From an uncultured Prevotellaceae bacterium (GTDB taxonomy: Bacteria > Bacteroidota > Bacteroidia > Bacteroidales > Bacteroidaceae), in the NCBI GenBank assembly GCA_946188345.1, contig CAMHUI010000010.1:1-64000 (forward strand): a stretch of DNA of 64,000 bases. The letters run 5' to 3'. The notes under the pieces were generated by a model. That model searched no databases. It had not been told where the DNA came from and was given only the letters and a program-made list of their open reading frames with translations. Shown here piece after piece: positions 36,995-45,586 of this stretch. Every line of letters begins with the position of its first letter. Position 1 is the stretch's first letter. Made by a program: the position numbers and the translations under genes.

Positions 36995-38815
36995 ATGCAA
37001 GCAATCATCTTGGCGGCAGGAATGGGCCGCCGTTTGGGAGAAAAGACACGCGAGAACACCAAGTGCATGGTTGAAGTGAACGGCGTCAGACTCATCGACC
37101 GCCTGCTCAACCAGCTCGCAGGCCTCGACCTGAAGCGCGTCGTCATCGTCGTTGGCTACAAGGCCGAAAACCTCAAGGCGCACATCGCCCACCGATACGA
37201 CGACCGGCTACGCATCGAATACGTAGAAAACCCCGTCTACGACCACACCAACAACATCTACTCCCTGGCACTGGCCAAAGACAAGATGCAGGAAGACGAC
37301 ACGCTGCTCATCGAGAGCGACCTCATCTACTCCGACCGCCTGCTGCCCATGATTGCCGAAAACCCCTACCCAAACCTTGCCCTCGTGGCAAAGTATGAAT
37401 CGTGGATGGACGGCACAATGGTACGCATCGATGCCGACAGCCACGTCACCAGCTTCGTACCCAAGAAGGCTTTCCGGTTTGAGGAAGCCGACCAATACTA
37501 CAAGACCGTCAACATCTACAAGTTCTCGCAGGAATTCTCGCGCAACAAGTACGTGCCCTTCCTCGAAGCCTATTGCCAGGCACTGGGCAACAACGAATAC
37601 TATGAGCAGGTGCTGAGCGTCATCACCCTGCTCGACAGAAACGACCTGAAGGCCCTGCCTGTGGGCAACGAGAAATGGTACGAGATAGACGACATCCAGG
37701 ACCTCGACATTGCCGAGACACTCTTTGCCGGCCACGACGAGATGCTGCATCGCTTCAACTACCGGTGGGGAGGCCACTGGCGATTCCCCAAGATGCTCGA
37801 CTACTGCTACCTCGTCAACCCCTACTTCCCCCCAAAAAGACTGAAAGACGAACTCCGCGCCAGCTTCGATGTGCTGCTCACGGAATACCCCTCGGGCATG
37901 TATGTGAACGCCCTGCTGGCAGCAAAGAACTTCGGAGTCAGCCAAGACTATATCGTCGTCGGCAACGGAGCAGCAGAACTCATCAAGAGCCTCATGGAGA
38001 CACTCACCGGAAAGACCGGCATCATCTACCCCACCTTCGAGGAATACCCTCACCGCTTCCGCAAGGAAGACATCATAGCCTTCAGTGCCGCCGACAATGA
38101 CCTGCTGCGCTATTCGGCCGACGACTTGATGCACTTCTATGAAGACAAGAACATCAGCCAGCTGCTGCTCATCAATCCCGACAACCCCTCTGGCAACTTC
38201 ATCGCCAGGCAAGACGTACTGCGACTGGCCGACTGGTGCAAACAGAGACACGTCAGATTCATCGTCGACGAGTCGTTTGTCGACTTCAGCGATGACTTCG
38301 AGGAGAACTCCCTCCTCAGCAACGGCACGCTCGAGACCCACCCGGAGCTCATCGTCGTGAAGAGCATCTCCAAGTCATACGGCGTGCCGGGATTGCGACT
38401 CGGCATCCTTGCAACAGCCGACAAAGACCTCATCGCCCACATCAAGAAAGATGTCAGCATCTGGAACATCAACTCGTTTGCCGAATTCTTCATGCAGATC
38501 TATGGCAAATACGAGAATGAATACCGCGAGGCCTGCCACAGGTTCATTGCCGAACGCAACCGGCTGCAGAGCCTACTGGAGACCATCCCCTACCTTCGTG
38601 TGCTGCCCACGCAGGCCAACTACTTCTGCTGTCAGGTCACCTCAGGCTACACCTCGGCCGAACTCACCCGCCGACTGCTGGCCGACTATAACATCATGAT
38701 TAAAGACTGCGACACGAAGATGACCCTCGGAGGCCGAAACTACATCCGCCTCTCCGTGCGTAACGAGGAAGACAACGACAAGCTGGTGGCTGCCCTGCGC
38801 GAACTGGCAAGATAA
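36995..38815 (+). CDS. Fusion: LicC-like nucleotidyltransferase + class I/II PLP aminotransferase (HisC/CobD-like)
   Basis: N-term MQAIILAAGMGRRLGEKTRENTKCMVEV, DHTNNIYSLALA; C-term GNGAAELIKSL, LLINPDNPSGNFI, ESFVDF, VVKSISKSYGVPGLRLG. Confidence 0.92.
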   Translation: MQAIILAAGMGRRLGEKTRENTKCMVEVNGVRLIDRLLNQLAGLDLKRVVIVVGYKAENLKAHIAHRYDDRLRIEYVENPVYDHTNNIYSLALAKDKMQEDDTLLIESDLIYSDRLLPMIAENPYPNLALVAKYESWMDGTMVRIDADSHVTSFVPKKAFRFEEADQYYKTVNIYKFSQEFSRNKYVPFLEAYCQALGNNEYYEQVLSVITLLDRNDLKALPVGNEKWYEIDDIQDLDIAETLFAGHDEMLHRFNYRWGGHWRFPKMLDYCYLVNPYFPPKRLKDELRASFDVLLTEYPSGMYVNALLAAKNFGVSQDYIVVGNGAAELIKSLMETLTGKTGIIYPTFEEYPHRFRKEDIIAFSAADNDLLRYSADDLMHFYEDKNISQLLLINPDNPSGNFIARQDVLRLADWCKQRHVRFIVDESFVDFSDDFEENSLLSNGTLETHPELIVVKSISKSYGVPGLRLGILATADKDLIAHIKKDVSIWNINSFAEFFMQIYGKYENEYREACHRFIAERNRLQSLLETIPYLRVLPTQANYFCCQVTSGYTSAELTRRLLADYNIMIKDCDTKMTLGGRNYIRLSVRNEEDNDKLVAALRELAR

Positions 38816-38831
38816 AAAAAAAACAAGAGAT

Positions 38832-41600
38832 ATGACCAACGTCTGCATCTGTGGAGGAGGAAACCTGGGACATGTGACGGCCGGCTTTCTGGCTGCCCAG
38901 CCCGACGTGTCGGTGAACTTGCTCACAAGAAGACCCGGCGAGTGGGATTCCTGCCTGCAGATTGACACCCCCGACGGCACCCGGATGCAAGGCATGCTCC
39001 GATGCATCTCCGACAGGCCCGAAGAGGTCGTCGCCCAAGCCGACATCGTCTTGCTGTGTCTGCCAGGCTTCTCCATCGCTTCGGTGATGAAAGAGATAGC
39101 CCCACACCTGCAGCCTTCTACCGCTGTCGGCACCGTGGTCAGCAGCACTGGCTTCTTCCTGGAAGCCGAAAACAACCTTCCCCCCAACCAACCCTTGTTC
39201 GGATTCCAGCGCGTGCCATTCATCGCCCGCACCACCGTCTACGGCCATCGCGCCAGCCTCCTGGGCTACAAGAGCGAGCTGGCTGTGGCCATGGACCATG
39301 TCGACAATCAGGAACAGCTGCGCCAGACCATCCAAACGCTCTTCCATACGCCCGTCAGACTGCTGCACTCCCACTACGAAGTGAGCCTCTCCAACAGCAA
39401 CCCCCTCCTCCATCCCGCCCGACTTCATGACCTCTGGAAAGACTGGCATCCCGGCATCTTCTATCAGGAAGTGCCACTCTTCTATGAGCAGTGGACCACC
39501 GAAGCCGCCGCGTCTTATATCCAAATGGACCGCGAGCTGCAGGCACTCCTGAGGAAGCTGAAGGTAGAAGAGGGCTGCATGCCCGACGTACTGACCTACT
39601 ACGAGAGCCACGACGCCGCCTCGTTGGCAGAAAAGCTGCGCTCAATAGAGGCCTTCAAAGGCATCAAGGCACCGATGAAACTCACCACGGGAGGCTATAT
39701 GCCCGACCTCGACAGCCGCTACTTCACCGAAGACATCCCCTACGGACTGGCCACTATACGCCGCATGTGCCACGAGAACGGCATCGAATGTCCCACTATC
39801 GACCACATCTATCTGTGGGCGGAAAACCTGCTACAGCACCGGCGCATGCAGCAACGCATGCTCGACATCCTCGTGGAGGTCGACCGCATCTGCCGCCAAA
39901 ACAACATACCCTATTGGCTCTCCTCGGGAACCCTCATCGGCGCCCTGCGCCACGACGGGTTCATCCCCTGGGACGACGACCTCGACATCGAGATGATGCG
40001 CAAGGACTATCTGCGACTGCTACCGCTGCTCAAGACGCAGCTGCCCGACTGGCTCGTCGTGCAGGACAACGACTCCGACCCCAACTACTGCTTCTTCTAC
40101 GCCAAGGTGCGCGACACGAGAAGCATCATCAGCGAAGGCAACGGATACGACGAAGCCTTCCGATACCGCGGCATCTACATCGACATCTTCCCGCTGGAAC
40201 GCCAGCACATCAGCCTGCATAGGCTGTCAGAGTTCGCCTTCGGACACGCCTACAAATGGTGGAAGCGCGGCCAACTCTCCCGCGTGCGTATGTTATATAA
40301 GGTAAACCACTATGCCGTCCACCCGCTGCTCAGACTTCTCAACGGCCTCACACGACCGACCGTCATCACCAGCGGACTCGGCATCCCCTTCCATAACCCA
40401 CGCTACGAGCGCGACATCTTCCCCCTGACCAGCCACACCTTCGAGGGGCACTCCTTCTGCATCCCCCACGATGCCGACCACCTGCTGCGCGGCATCTACG
40501 GTGACTATATGCAGCTGCCCGACCTCAGCCGGCTGCAACCCCATCAGGGCATTCCGCCCTACTTCCTGCCCACTCCCGACAAGCCGCTCGACGTAGCCGT
40601 GCTCATGCTCTTTTTCAACCGGCCTGAGACACTGCAGAAGGTGTTCAACGAAGTGCGCAAGGCCCGCCCGGCCCGGCTGTTCCTCTATCAGGACGGCCCA
40701 CGCAACGATGCCGACATGCAAGCCATCGAGACTTGCCGGCAGATTGTGAGCGACGAGCACATCGACTGGCCCTGCGACGTCCATCGCAACTATCAGCCAC
40801 ACAACCAAGGCTGCGACCCGTCGGGATACCTCGCACAGCGATGGGCCTTCTCGCTGGCCGACAGATGCATCGTGCTCGAAGACGACGTCGTGCCCTCGCA
40901 GTCGTTCTTCCCCTATTGCCAAGAACTCCTCGACCGCTATGCCGACAATCCTAAGGTATGGATGATAGCAGGTTTCAATGCCGAGGAAAGCTCCATCGGC
41001 CGACAGCCCTCGCAAGCCGCCCAACAACCCTACTTCTTCACCTCCGTCTTCAGCATCTGGGGCTGGGCCTCCTGGCGGCGCGTGGTAGAACAGTGGGACC
41101 CCACCTACGCCTTCCTCGACGACCCGGAAGCCATCAAGAAGATTCAGGGCCTCATCGACAACGGCACCCTTCGGCGCGACTTCCTCGACATGAGCCGCCG
41201 TCACCGCGACTCCGGACGGGCGCACTTCGAGACTATCTTCTGGTCGTCGATGATTCTCAACGACGCCCTGGCCGCCATGCCCGCACGAAACCTCATCAAC
41301 AACGTAGGCGCTGAGGGTGTCTCAACCCACTACAACGGCTCGCTCCTCACCATGCCACGAAGGCTGAGAAGCATGTTCACCATGCCACGATACGAGCTGC
41401 GCTTCCCGCTCACCCACCCCACTGACGTCGTCGAGGAGCCAGCCTTCCGCGAACGCATCTATCTGCTGAACGCATGGAACCACCCTTGGCGCAAGATACA
41501 ATACTCCATCGAGGAACTTCTCTTGAACCTCCGCTACGGCAACTTCAGCCGCATTGCCGAGGCCCTCAACCGTCGCATAGCCAAATACCGCCGAAGGTAA
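38832..41600 (+). CDS. Triple fusion: opine/octopine-dehydrogenase-like + LicD-family phosphotransferase + glycosyltransferase-like domain
   Basis: Rossmann NVCICGGGNLGHVTAGFLAAQ with SNSNPLLHPARLHDL and DSRYFTEDIPYGLATIRRM; LicD PYWLSSGTLIGALRHDGFIPWDDDLDIEM; GT VLMLFFNRPETLQKVFNEVRKARPARLFLYQDGPR...CIVLEDDVVPS. Confidence 0.88.
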   Translation: MTNVCICGGGNLGHVTAGFLAAQPDVSVNLLTRRPGEWDSCLQIDTPDGTRMQGMLRCISDRPEEVVAQADIVLLCLPGFSIASVMKEIAPHLQPSTAVGTVVSSTGFFLEAENNLPPNQPLFGFQRVPFIARTTVYGHRASLLGYKSELAVAMDHVDNQEQLRQTIQTLFHTPVRLLHSHYEVSLSNSNPLLHPARLHDLWKDWHPGIFYQEVPLFYEQWTTEAAASYIQMDRELQALLRKLKVEEGCMPDVLTYYESHDAASLAEKLRSIEAFKGIKAPMKLTTGGYMPDLDSRYFTEDIPYGLATIRRMCHENGIECPTIDHIYLWAENLLQHRRMQQRMLDILVEVDRICRQNNIPYWLSSGTLIGALRHDGFIPWDDDLDIEMMRKDYLRLLPLLKTQLPDWLVVQDNDSDPNYCFFYAKVRDTRSIISEGNGYDEAFRYRGIYIDIFPLERQHISLHRLSEFAFGHAYKWWKRGQLSRVRMLYKVNHYAVHPLLRLLNGLTRPTVITSGLGIPFHNPRYERDIFPLTSHTFEGHSFCIPHDADHLLRGIYGDYMQLPDLSRLQPHQGIPPYFLPTPDKPLDVAVLMLFFNRPETLQKVFNEVRKARPARLFLYQDGPRNDADMQAIETCRQIVSDEHIDWPCDVHRNYQPHNQGCDPSGYLAQRWAFSLADRCIVLEDDVVPSQSFFPYCQELLDRYADNPKVWMIAGFNAEESSIGRQPSQAAQQPYFFTSVFSIWGWASWRRVVEQWDPTYAFLDDPEAIKKIQGLIDNGTLRRDFLDMSRRHRDSGRAHFETIFWSSMILNDALAAMPARNLINNVGAEGVSTHYNGSLLTMPRRLRSMFTMPRYELRFPLTHPTDVVEEPAFRERIYLLNAWNHPWRKIQYSIEELLLNLRYGNFSRIAEALNRRIAKYRRR

Positions 41601-41609
41601 GAAAAAAAA

Positions 41610-41776
41610 TATTGCTGTCCGGTAAAAGTTTTTTAGCAATATAAAAAATTAGGCTGAAGCCCTCGCTTGGGTTTCAGCCTTTTTTGTTACCTTTGTTTTT
41701 ACCACAAAACATCAATAACATGAACAAAGGTACACATTTTATCGGACAGCCGATGTATGGACAGCACGTTAAATAA
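41610..41776 (+). mobile_element. Truncated IS 5' end (probable IS4-type, DUF4372-like transposase start), remnant
   Basis: Left terminus TATTGCTGTCCGGTAAAA identical to the MITE termini; internal terminator; then ATG at 41720 encoding MNKGTHFIGQPMYGQHVK*. Confidence 0.6.
41651..41685 (+). terminator. Intrinsic terminator inside the IS remnant, likely ends the glycan cassette
   Basis: AGGCTGAAGCCCTCGCTTGGGTTTCAGCCTTTTTT. Confidence 0.75.
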
Positions 41777-41851
41777 GTAAAATCCGGTTAAAATATCTTA
41801 AATCATCAAGGTTGAAAAGTCCATTTCTGCGCGCGTACGAAAGAAAAGTCG

Positions 41852-41859
41852 TACCTTTG
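41852..41859 (+). promoter_or_regulatory. Putative -7 box for the rplM operon
   Basis: TACCTTTG followed by a ~250-nt untranslated leader. Confidence 0.55.
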
Positions 41860-41865
41860 CAGTCC

Positions 41866-42117
41866 GATTATTATCGGAGGGCATTCCTTAGAGCCCTCTG
41901 GCGCAGAAGTGTTAATAGTGGTGCCTTTGGCCGGACATCATGGTTAGTGAATCGTCTGCGCAGCGTTCGAGGTTTCGTGAGCGGGAGCACTCTGTGGCTC
42001 GCTTGCTAAGGATATGTGCGTACGCGCGAGCGTGTTCATTTATACTATAGCGCCACGGCAGCCGAAAACGTCAAGAGAAAAAAAAGTTTTTTAGTAGTAA
42101 AATCATTAAACAAAGAA
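41866..42117 (+). promoter_or_regulatory. Long structured 5' leader of rplM, candidate ribosomal-protein leader
   Basis: ~250-nt leader with hairpins GAGGGC-N10-GCCCTC (41877-41898) and GCGGGAGC...GCTCGC. Confidence 0.5.
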
Positions 42118-42579
42118 ATGGACACTTTAAGTTACAAGACAATCTCCGTCAACAAGGAGACAGCCCAGAAAGAGTGGGTGGTCGTCGACGCTACCGACCA
42201 GGTAGTAGGCCGCCTCGCCTCGAAAGTAGCCAAGCTGCTTCGCGGAAAGTACAAGCCCAGCTTCACTCCTCATGTTGACTGCGGCGACAACGTTATCATC
42301 ATCAATGCCGACAAGATCTACTTCACCGGCAAGAAGGAGACCGACAAGGTCTACACCCGCTATACCGGTTATCCCGGCGGACAGCGCTTTAGCACTCCCG
42401 AAGAGCTGCGCAAGCGTCCCGACGGCACCGAGCGCATCCTGCGCCACGCCGTAAAGGGTATGCTCCCCAAGGGCATCCTCGGCCGTCATCTGCTCAAGAA
42501 CCTCTACATCTATCCCGGTACCGAGCACAAGCACGAGGCTCAGCAGCCCAAGGCAATCGACATCAACCTGTATAAGTAA
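42118..42579 (+). CDS. rplM: 50S ribosomal protein L13
   Basis: WVVVDATDQVVGRLASKVAKLLRGKYKPSFTPHVDCGDNVIIINADKI. Confidence 0.97.
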   Translation: MDTLSYKTISVNKETAQKEWVVVDATDQVVGRLASKVAKLLRGKYKPSFTPHVDCGDNVIIINADKIYFTGKKETDKVYTRYTGYPGGQRFSTPEELRKRPDGTERILRHAVKGMLPKGILGRHLLKNLYIYPGTEHKHEAQQPKAIDINLYK

Positions 42580-42600
42580 ACGTAAAGAAAAGTAGACAAT

Positions 42601-42987
42601 ATGGAACAGATTAATGCAATCGGCCGTCGCAAGAGCTCCGTTGCTCGCGTATACCTCACCAAAGGAACCGGCAAAATTACTATAAACAAGCGTGATCTCG
42701 AAACCTACTTCCCGTCTGCCATCCTGCAGTACGTCGTCAAGCAGCCCCTCGAACTCCTCGGTGTAACCGGCGAATACGATATCAAGGCTAACCTCGACGG
42801 TGGCGGTTTCACCGGCCAGAGCCAGGCACTCCGCCTCGCCATCGCACGTGCACTCGTCAAGGTAAACGCAGAAGACAAGAAGACCCTCCGCGGTCAGGGA
42901 TTCCTCACTCGTGACGCCCGCGAAGTTGAGCGTAAGAAGCCCGGACAGCCCAAGGCACGCCGCCGCTTCCAGTTCAGTAAGCGTTAA
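42601..42987 (+). CDS. rpsI: 30S ribosomal protein S9
   Basis: AIGRRKSSVARVYL...KKPGQPKARRRFQFSKR. Confidence 0.97.
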   Translation: MEQINAIGRRKSSVARVYLTKGTGKITINKRDLETYFPSAILQYVVKQPLELLGVTGEYDIKANLDGGGFTGQSQALRLAIARALVKVNAEDKKTLRGQGFLTRDAREVERKKPGQPKARRRFQFSKR

Positions 42988-43151
42988 TCTATCAGACAAT
43001 TGGACAATCATCTGTTTGACCATTGAAAAGATAGACACTGGACATGTTTAGCATCTAAACTCCTGAGACTCCTTATCGGGGGACTACCCAGGGGCTGATC
43101 TAACAAGATTAAAAAAGAAAGTAAACAACAACCATTAAAAAAAGAAACAAA

Positions 43152-43970
43152 ATGTCAAGAACAAACTTTGACCAACTGCTGCAGGCAGGCTGCCACTTCG
43201 GCCACCTCAAGCGCAAATGGAACCCCGCCATGGCACCCTACATCTTCATGGAGCGCAATGGCATCCACATCATCGACCTCAACAAGACCGTAGCCAAGAT
43301 CGACGAGGCCGCAGAAGCACTCAAGCAAATCGCTAAGTCGGGAAAGAAAATCCTGTTCGTCGCTACTAAAAAACAAGCTAAGGACATCGTAGCCGAAAAG
43401 GCCACGAGCGTAAACATGCCCTACGTCATCGAGCGTTGGCCCGGCGGTATGCTGACCAACTTCCCCACCATCCGTAAGGCTGTGAAGAAAATGGCGAACA
43501 TCGACAAGCTCATGGAAGACGGAACATTCTCCAACCTTTCCAAGCGTGAGCTCCTTCAGGTAACCCGCCAGCGCGCCAAGCTCGAGAAGAACCTCGGTTC
43601 CATCGCCGACCTGACCCGCCTGCCCAGCGCCATCTTCGTCGTCGACGTACTCAAGGAGAACATCGCCATCAAGGAAGCCAACCGCCTCGGCATCCCCGTG
43701 TTTGCCATGGTTGACACCAACAGCGATCCCAACAACATCGACTTCATCATCCCTGCCAACGACGATGCCAAAGACTCCATCGACGTCGTGCTGACAGCTT
43801 GCTGCCAGGCCATCGCCGAAGGACTCGAAGAGCGCAAAGCCGAGAAGGCCGACGAGAAAGCCGCCTCCGAACAGGCTGAAGAAGCCGAGGATGCCAAGCC
43901 CCGCCGCGCCCGCAAAGCCCGCAAGGAAGAAGCTCCCGCCGCTGAAGAAGAAACCGAAGCAGCAGAATAA
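43152..43970 (+). CDS. rpsB: 30S ribosomal protein S2 with charged C-terminal extension
   Basis: LLQAGCHFGHLKRKWNPAMAPYIF, WPGGMLTNFPTI. Confidence 0.97.
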   Translation: MSRTNFDQLLQAGCHFGHLKRKWNPAMAPYIFMERNGIHIIDLNKTVAKIDEAAEALKQIAKSGKKILFVATKKQAKDIVAEKATSVNMPYVIERWPGGMLTNFPTIRKAVKKMANIDKLMEDGTFSNLSKRELLQVTRQRAKLEKNLGSIADLTRLPSAIFVVDVLKENIAIKEANRLGIPVFAMVDTNSDPNNIDFIIPANDDAKDSIDVVLTACCQAIAEGLEERKAEKADEKAASEQAEEAEDAKPRRARKARKEEAPAAEEETEAAE

Positions 43971-44119
43971 AACAGATTAACAAGCCGACAAATGAATGGG
44001 CAACACCCATGAAGGAGTCGGCACGTTAATTCACATTATTAACAAAAGGTGCCCGCCCCCTCCCCACCAACCGGCAGGCACTCCCCTCCAACCGAGGGGC
44101 CGGGGGAGGCCAAACAACA

Positions 44120-45118
44120 ATGGCAATCACAATTGACGATATCAAAAAACTGCGCGCCATGACCGGCGCCGGACTCGCTGACGTCAAGAAGGCCCTCACC
44201 GAGGCCGACGGCGACTTCGACAAAGCCAAGGAGCTGCTCCGTGAGCGCGGACTCGCCATCGCAGCAAAGCGCAGCGACCGCGAGACATCCAACGGATGCG
44301 TACTCGTGAAAGTAGAAAACGGCTTCGCCGCAACCATCGCCCTGAAGTGCGAAACCGACTTCGTTGCCAACGGAGCCGACTTCATCGCCCTGACACGCAG
44401 CATCCTCGATGCAGCCGTGGCCAACAAGTGCGAGACCCTCGACCAGGTCAAGGAACTCGTCCTCGCCGACGGACAAAAGGTACAGGACGCCGTCACACAG
44501 CGCTCAGGCATCACAGGCGAAAAGATGGAACTCGACGGATACCTCACCCTCACCGGTGAGAACATCGAAGTCTACGACCACATGGGCAAGCACACCCTCT
44601 GCACCATGGTACAGCTCAACAAAGAGAACCAGGAAGCAGGCCACAAGCTCGCCATGCAGGTAGCCGCCATGAAGCCCGTAGCCCTCAACGCCGAGAGCGT
44701 GCCTCAGGCCATCCTCGACGAAGAGTACAAGACCGCCGTCGAGAAGAGCAAGCTCGAGCAGGTAGAGAAGTACGTTGAGAGCGTGCTGAAGAAGGCTGGC
44801 ATCAACCCCAACCTCGTCGACAGCGAAGACCACATCGAGTCGAACATGAAGAAGGGCTGGCTCACACAGGAGCAGGCCGATGAAGCCCGCGCACTGAAGG
44901 AAAAGGCCGCAGCCGAAAAGGCAGCAAGCCTGCCCGCACAGATGATTGAAAACATCGCCAAGGGCCGCGTGCAGAAGTTCCTCAAGGAAAACTGCCTCGT
45001 AGACCAGGAGTTCCAGTTCGGCGACGGCGACAAGGCTACTGTCACACAGTGGCTCGCACAGCAGGACAAGGAACTGAAGATTGTCGACTTCAAGCGCTTC
45101 ACACTCGTTGCTGAGTAA
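44120..45118 (+). CDS. tsf: Elongation factor Ts
   Basis: IKKLRAMTGAGLADVKKALTEADGDFDKAKELLRERG. Confidence 0.97.
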   Translation: MAITIDDIKKLRAMTGAGLADVKKALTEADGDFDKAKELLRERGLAIAAKRSDRETSNGCVLVKVENGFAATIALKCETDFVANGADFIALTRSILDAAVANKCETLDQVKELVLADGQKVQDAVTQRSGITGEKMELDGYLTLTGENIEVYDHMGKHTLCTMVQLNKENQEAGHKLAMQVAAMKPVALNAESVPQAILDEEYKTAVEKSKLEQVEKYVESVLKKAGINPNLVDSEDHIESNMKKGWLTQEQADEARALKEKAAAEKAASLPAQMIENIAKGRVQKFLKENCLVDQEFQFGDGDKATVTQWLAQQDKELKIVDFKRFTLVAE

Positions 45119-45163
45119 TCCATAAGGAAAACCTCAACAGCTAACGACGCTGAAATCATAACC

Positions 45164-45207
45164 AAAGCACGCTGACAGAAACATCCTGCCAGCGTGCTTT
45201 ACTTTTG
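45164..45207 (+). terminator. Intrinsic terminator after tsf
   Basis: AAAGCACGCTGACAG...CTGCCAGCGTGCTTTACTTTT. Confidence 0.8.
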
Positions 45208-45324
45208 TACCCCTACGCCGCTCGTCAACGGTGCCGCATCCTCCCCCACCCACAGAGAGGCTTAATAGTCCATACGGTCAAGGCTAAACCATCATAGGAT
45301 GCTCTATGGAAACTCATAGGAAGT

Positions 45325-45452
45325 TATTGCTGTCCGGTAAAAACGGCCTGAACCAAAGGCCGTTTTCAACCCCTAATCATATTAAATCTATAAAAAATGC
45401 AATATATACAGGGAATATCAAATATAAAAGAAAATTTTACCGGACAGCAATA
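45325..45452. mobile_element. MITE copy 2 (128 bp)
   Basis: Same TIRs and length as 8237-8364; flanked by ATAGGAAG(T/C) at 45316-45324 and 45453-45461. Confidence 0.85.
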
Positions 45453-45479
45453 ATAGGAAGCACCAATAGCCACGGTATG

Positions 45480-45516
45480 AAAAAGTCCGCAATGCCAACA
45501 AACAGGCATTGCGGAC
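45480..45516 (-). terminator. Intrinsic terminator after susD
   Basis: GTCCGCAATGCC...GGCATTGCGGAC perfect 12-bp stem with T-run on the - strand. Confidence 0.75.
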
Positions 45517-45586
45517 TCATTTATCAGAGCTCATTCATCAGAGCCTGGCTGGCAGGCGGTGCTCTGGCCAGCCAAGGATGATGCTA

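Noticed and set aside
36995-38815. Phosphonate (2-aminoethylphosphonate) PntC call
   Set aside because: No pepM or phosphonopyruvate decarboxylase nearby and the PLP domain looks HisC/CobD-like, so the specific substrate is left open.
41610-41755. Third intact MITE copy
   Set aside because: The left terminus matches but the right-hand match (TTTTATCGGACAGCCGAT) is imperfect, lies within a transposase-like reading frame, and has no target duplication; an IS remnant fits better.
43000-43140. Structured rpsB leader
   Set aside because: Some hairpin potential but no clear promoter or convincing long stem; not enough support by eye.
45306-45581. 91-aa ORF METHRKLLLSGKNGLNQRPF...
   Set aside because: It is the MITE read as protein; the similar ORF at 8239 arises from the other copy.
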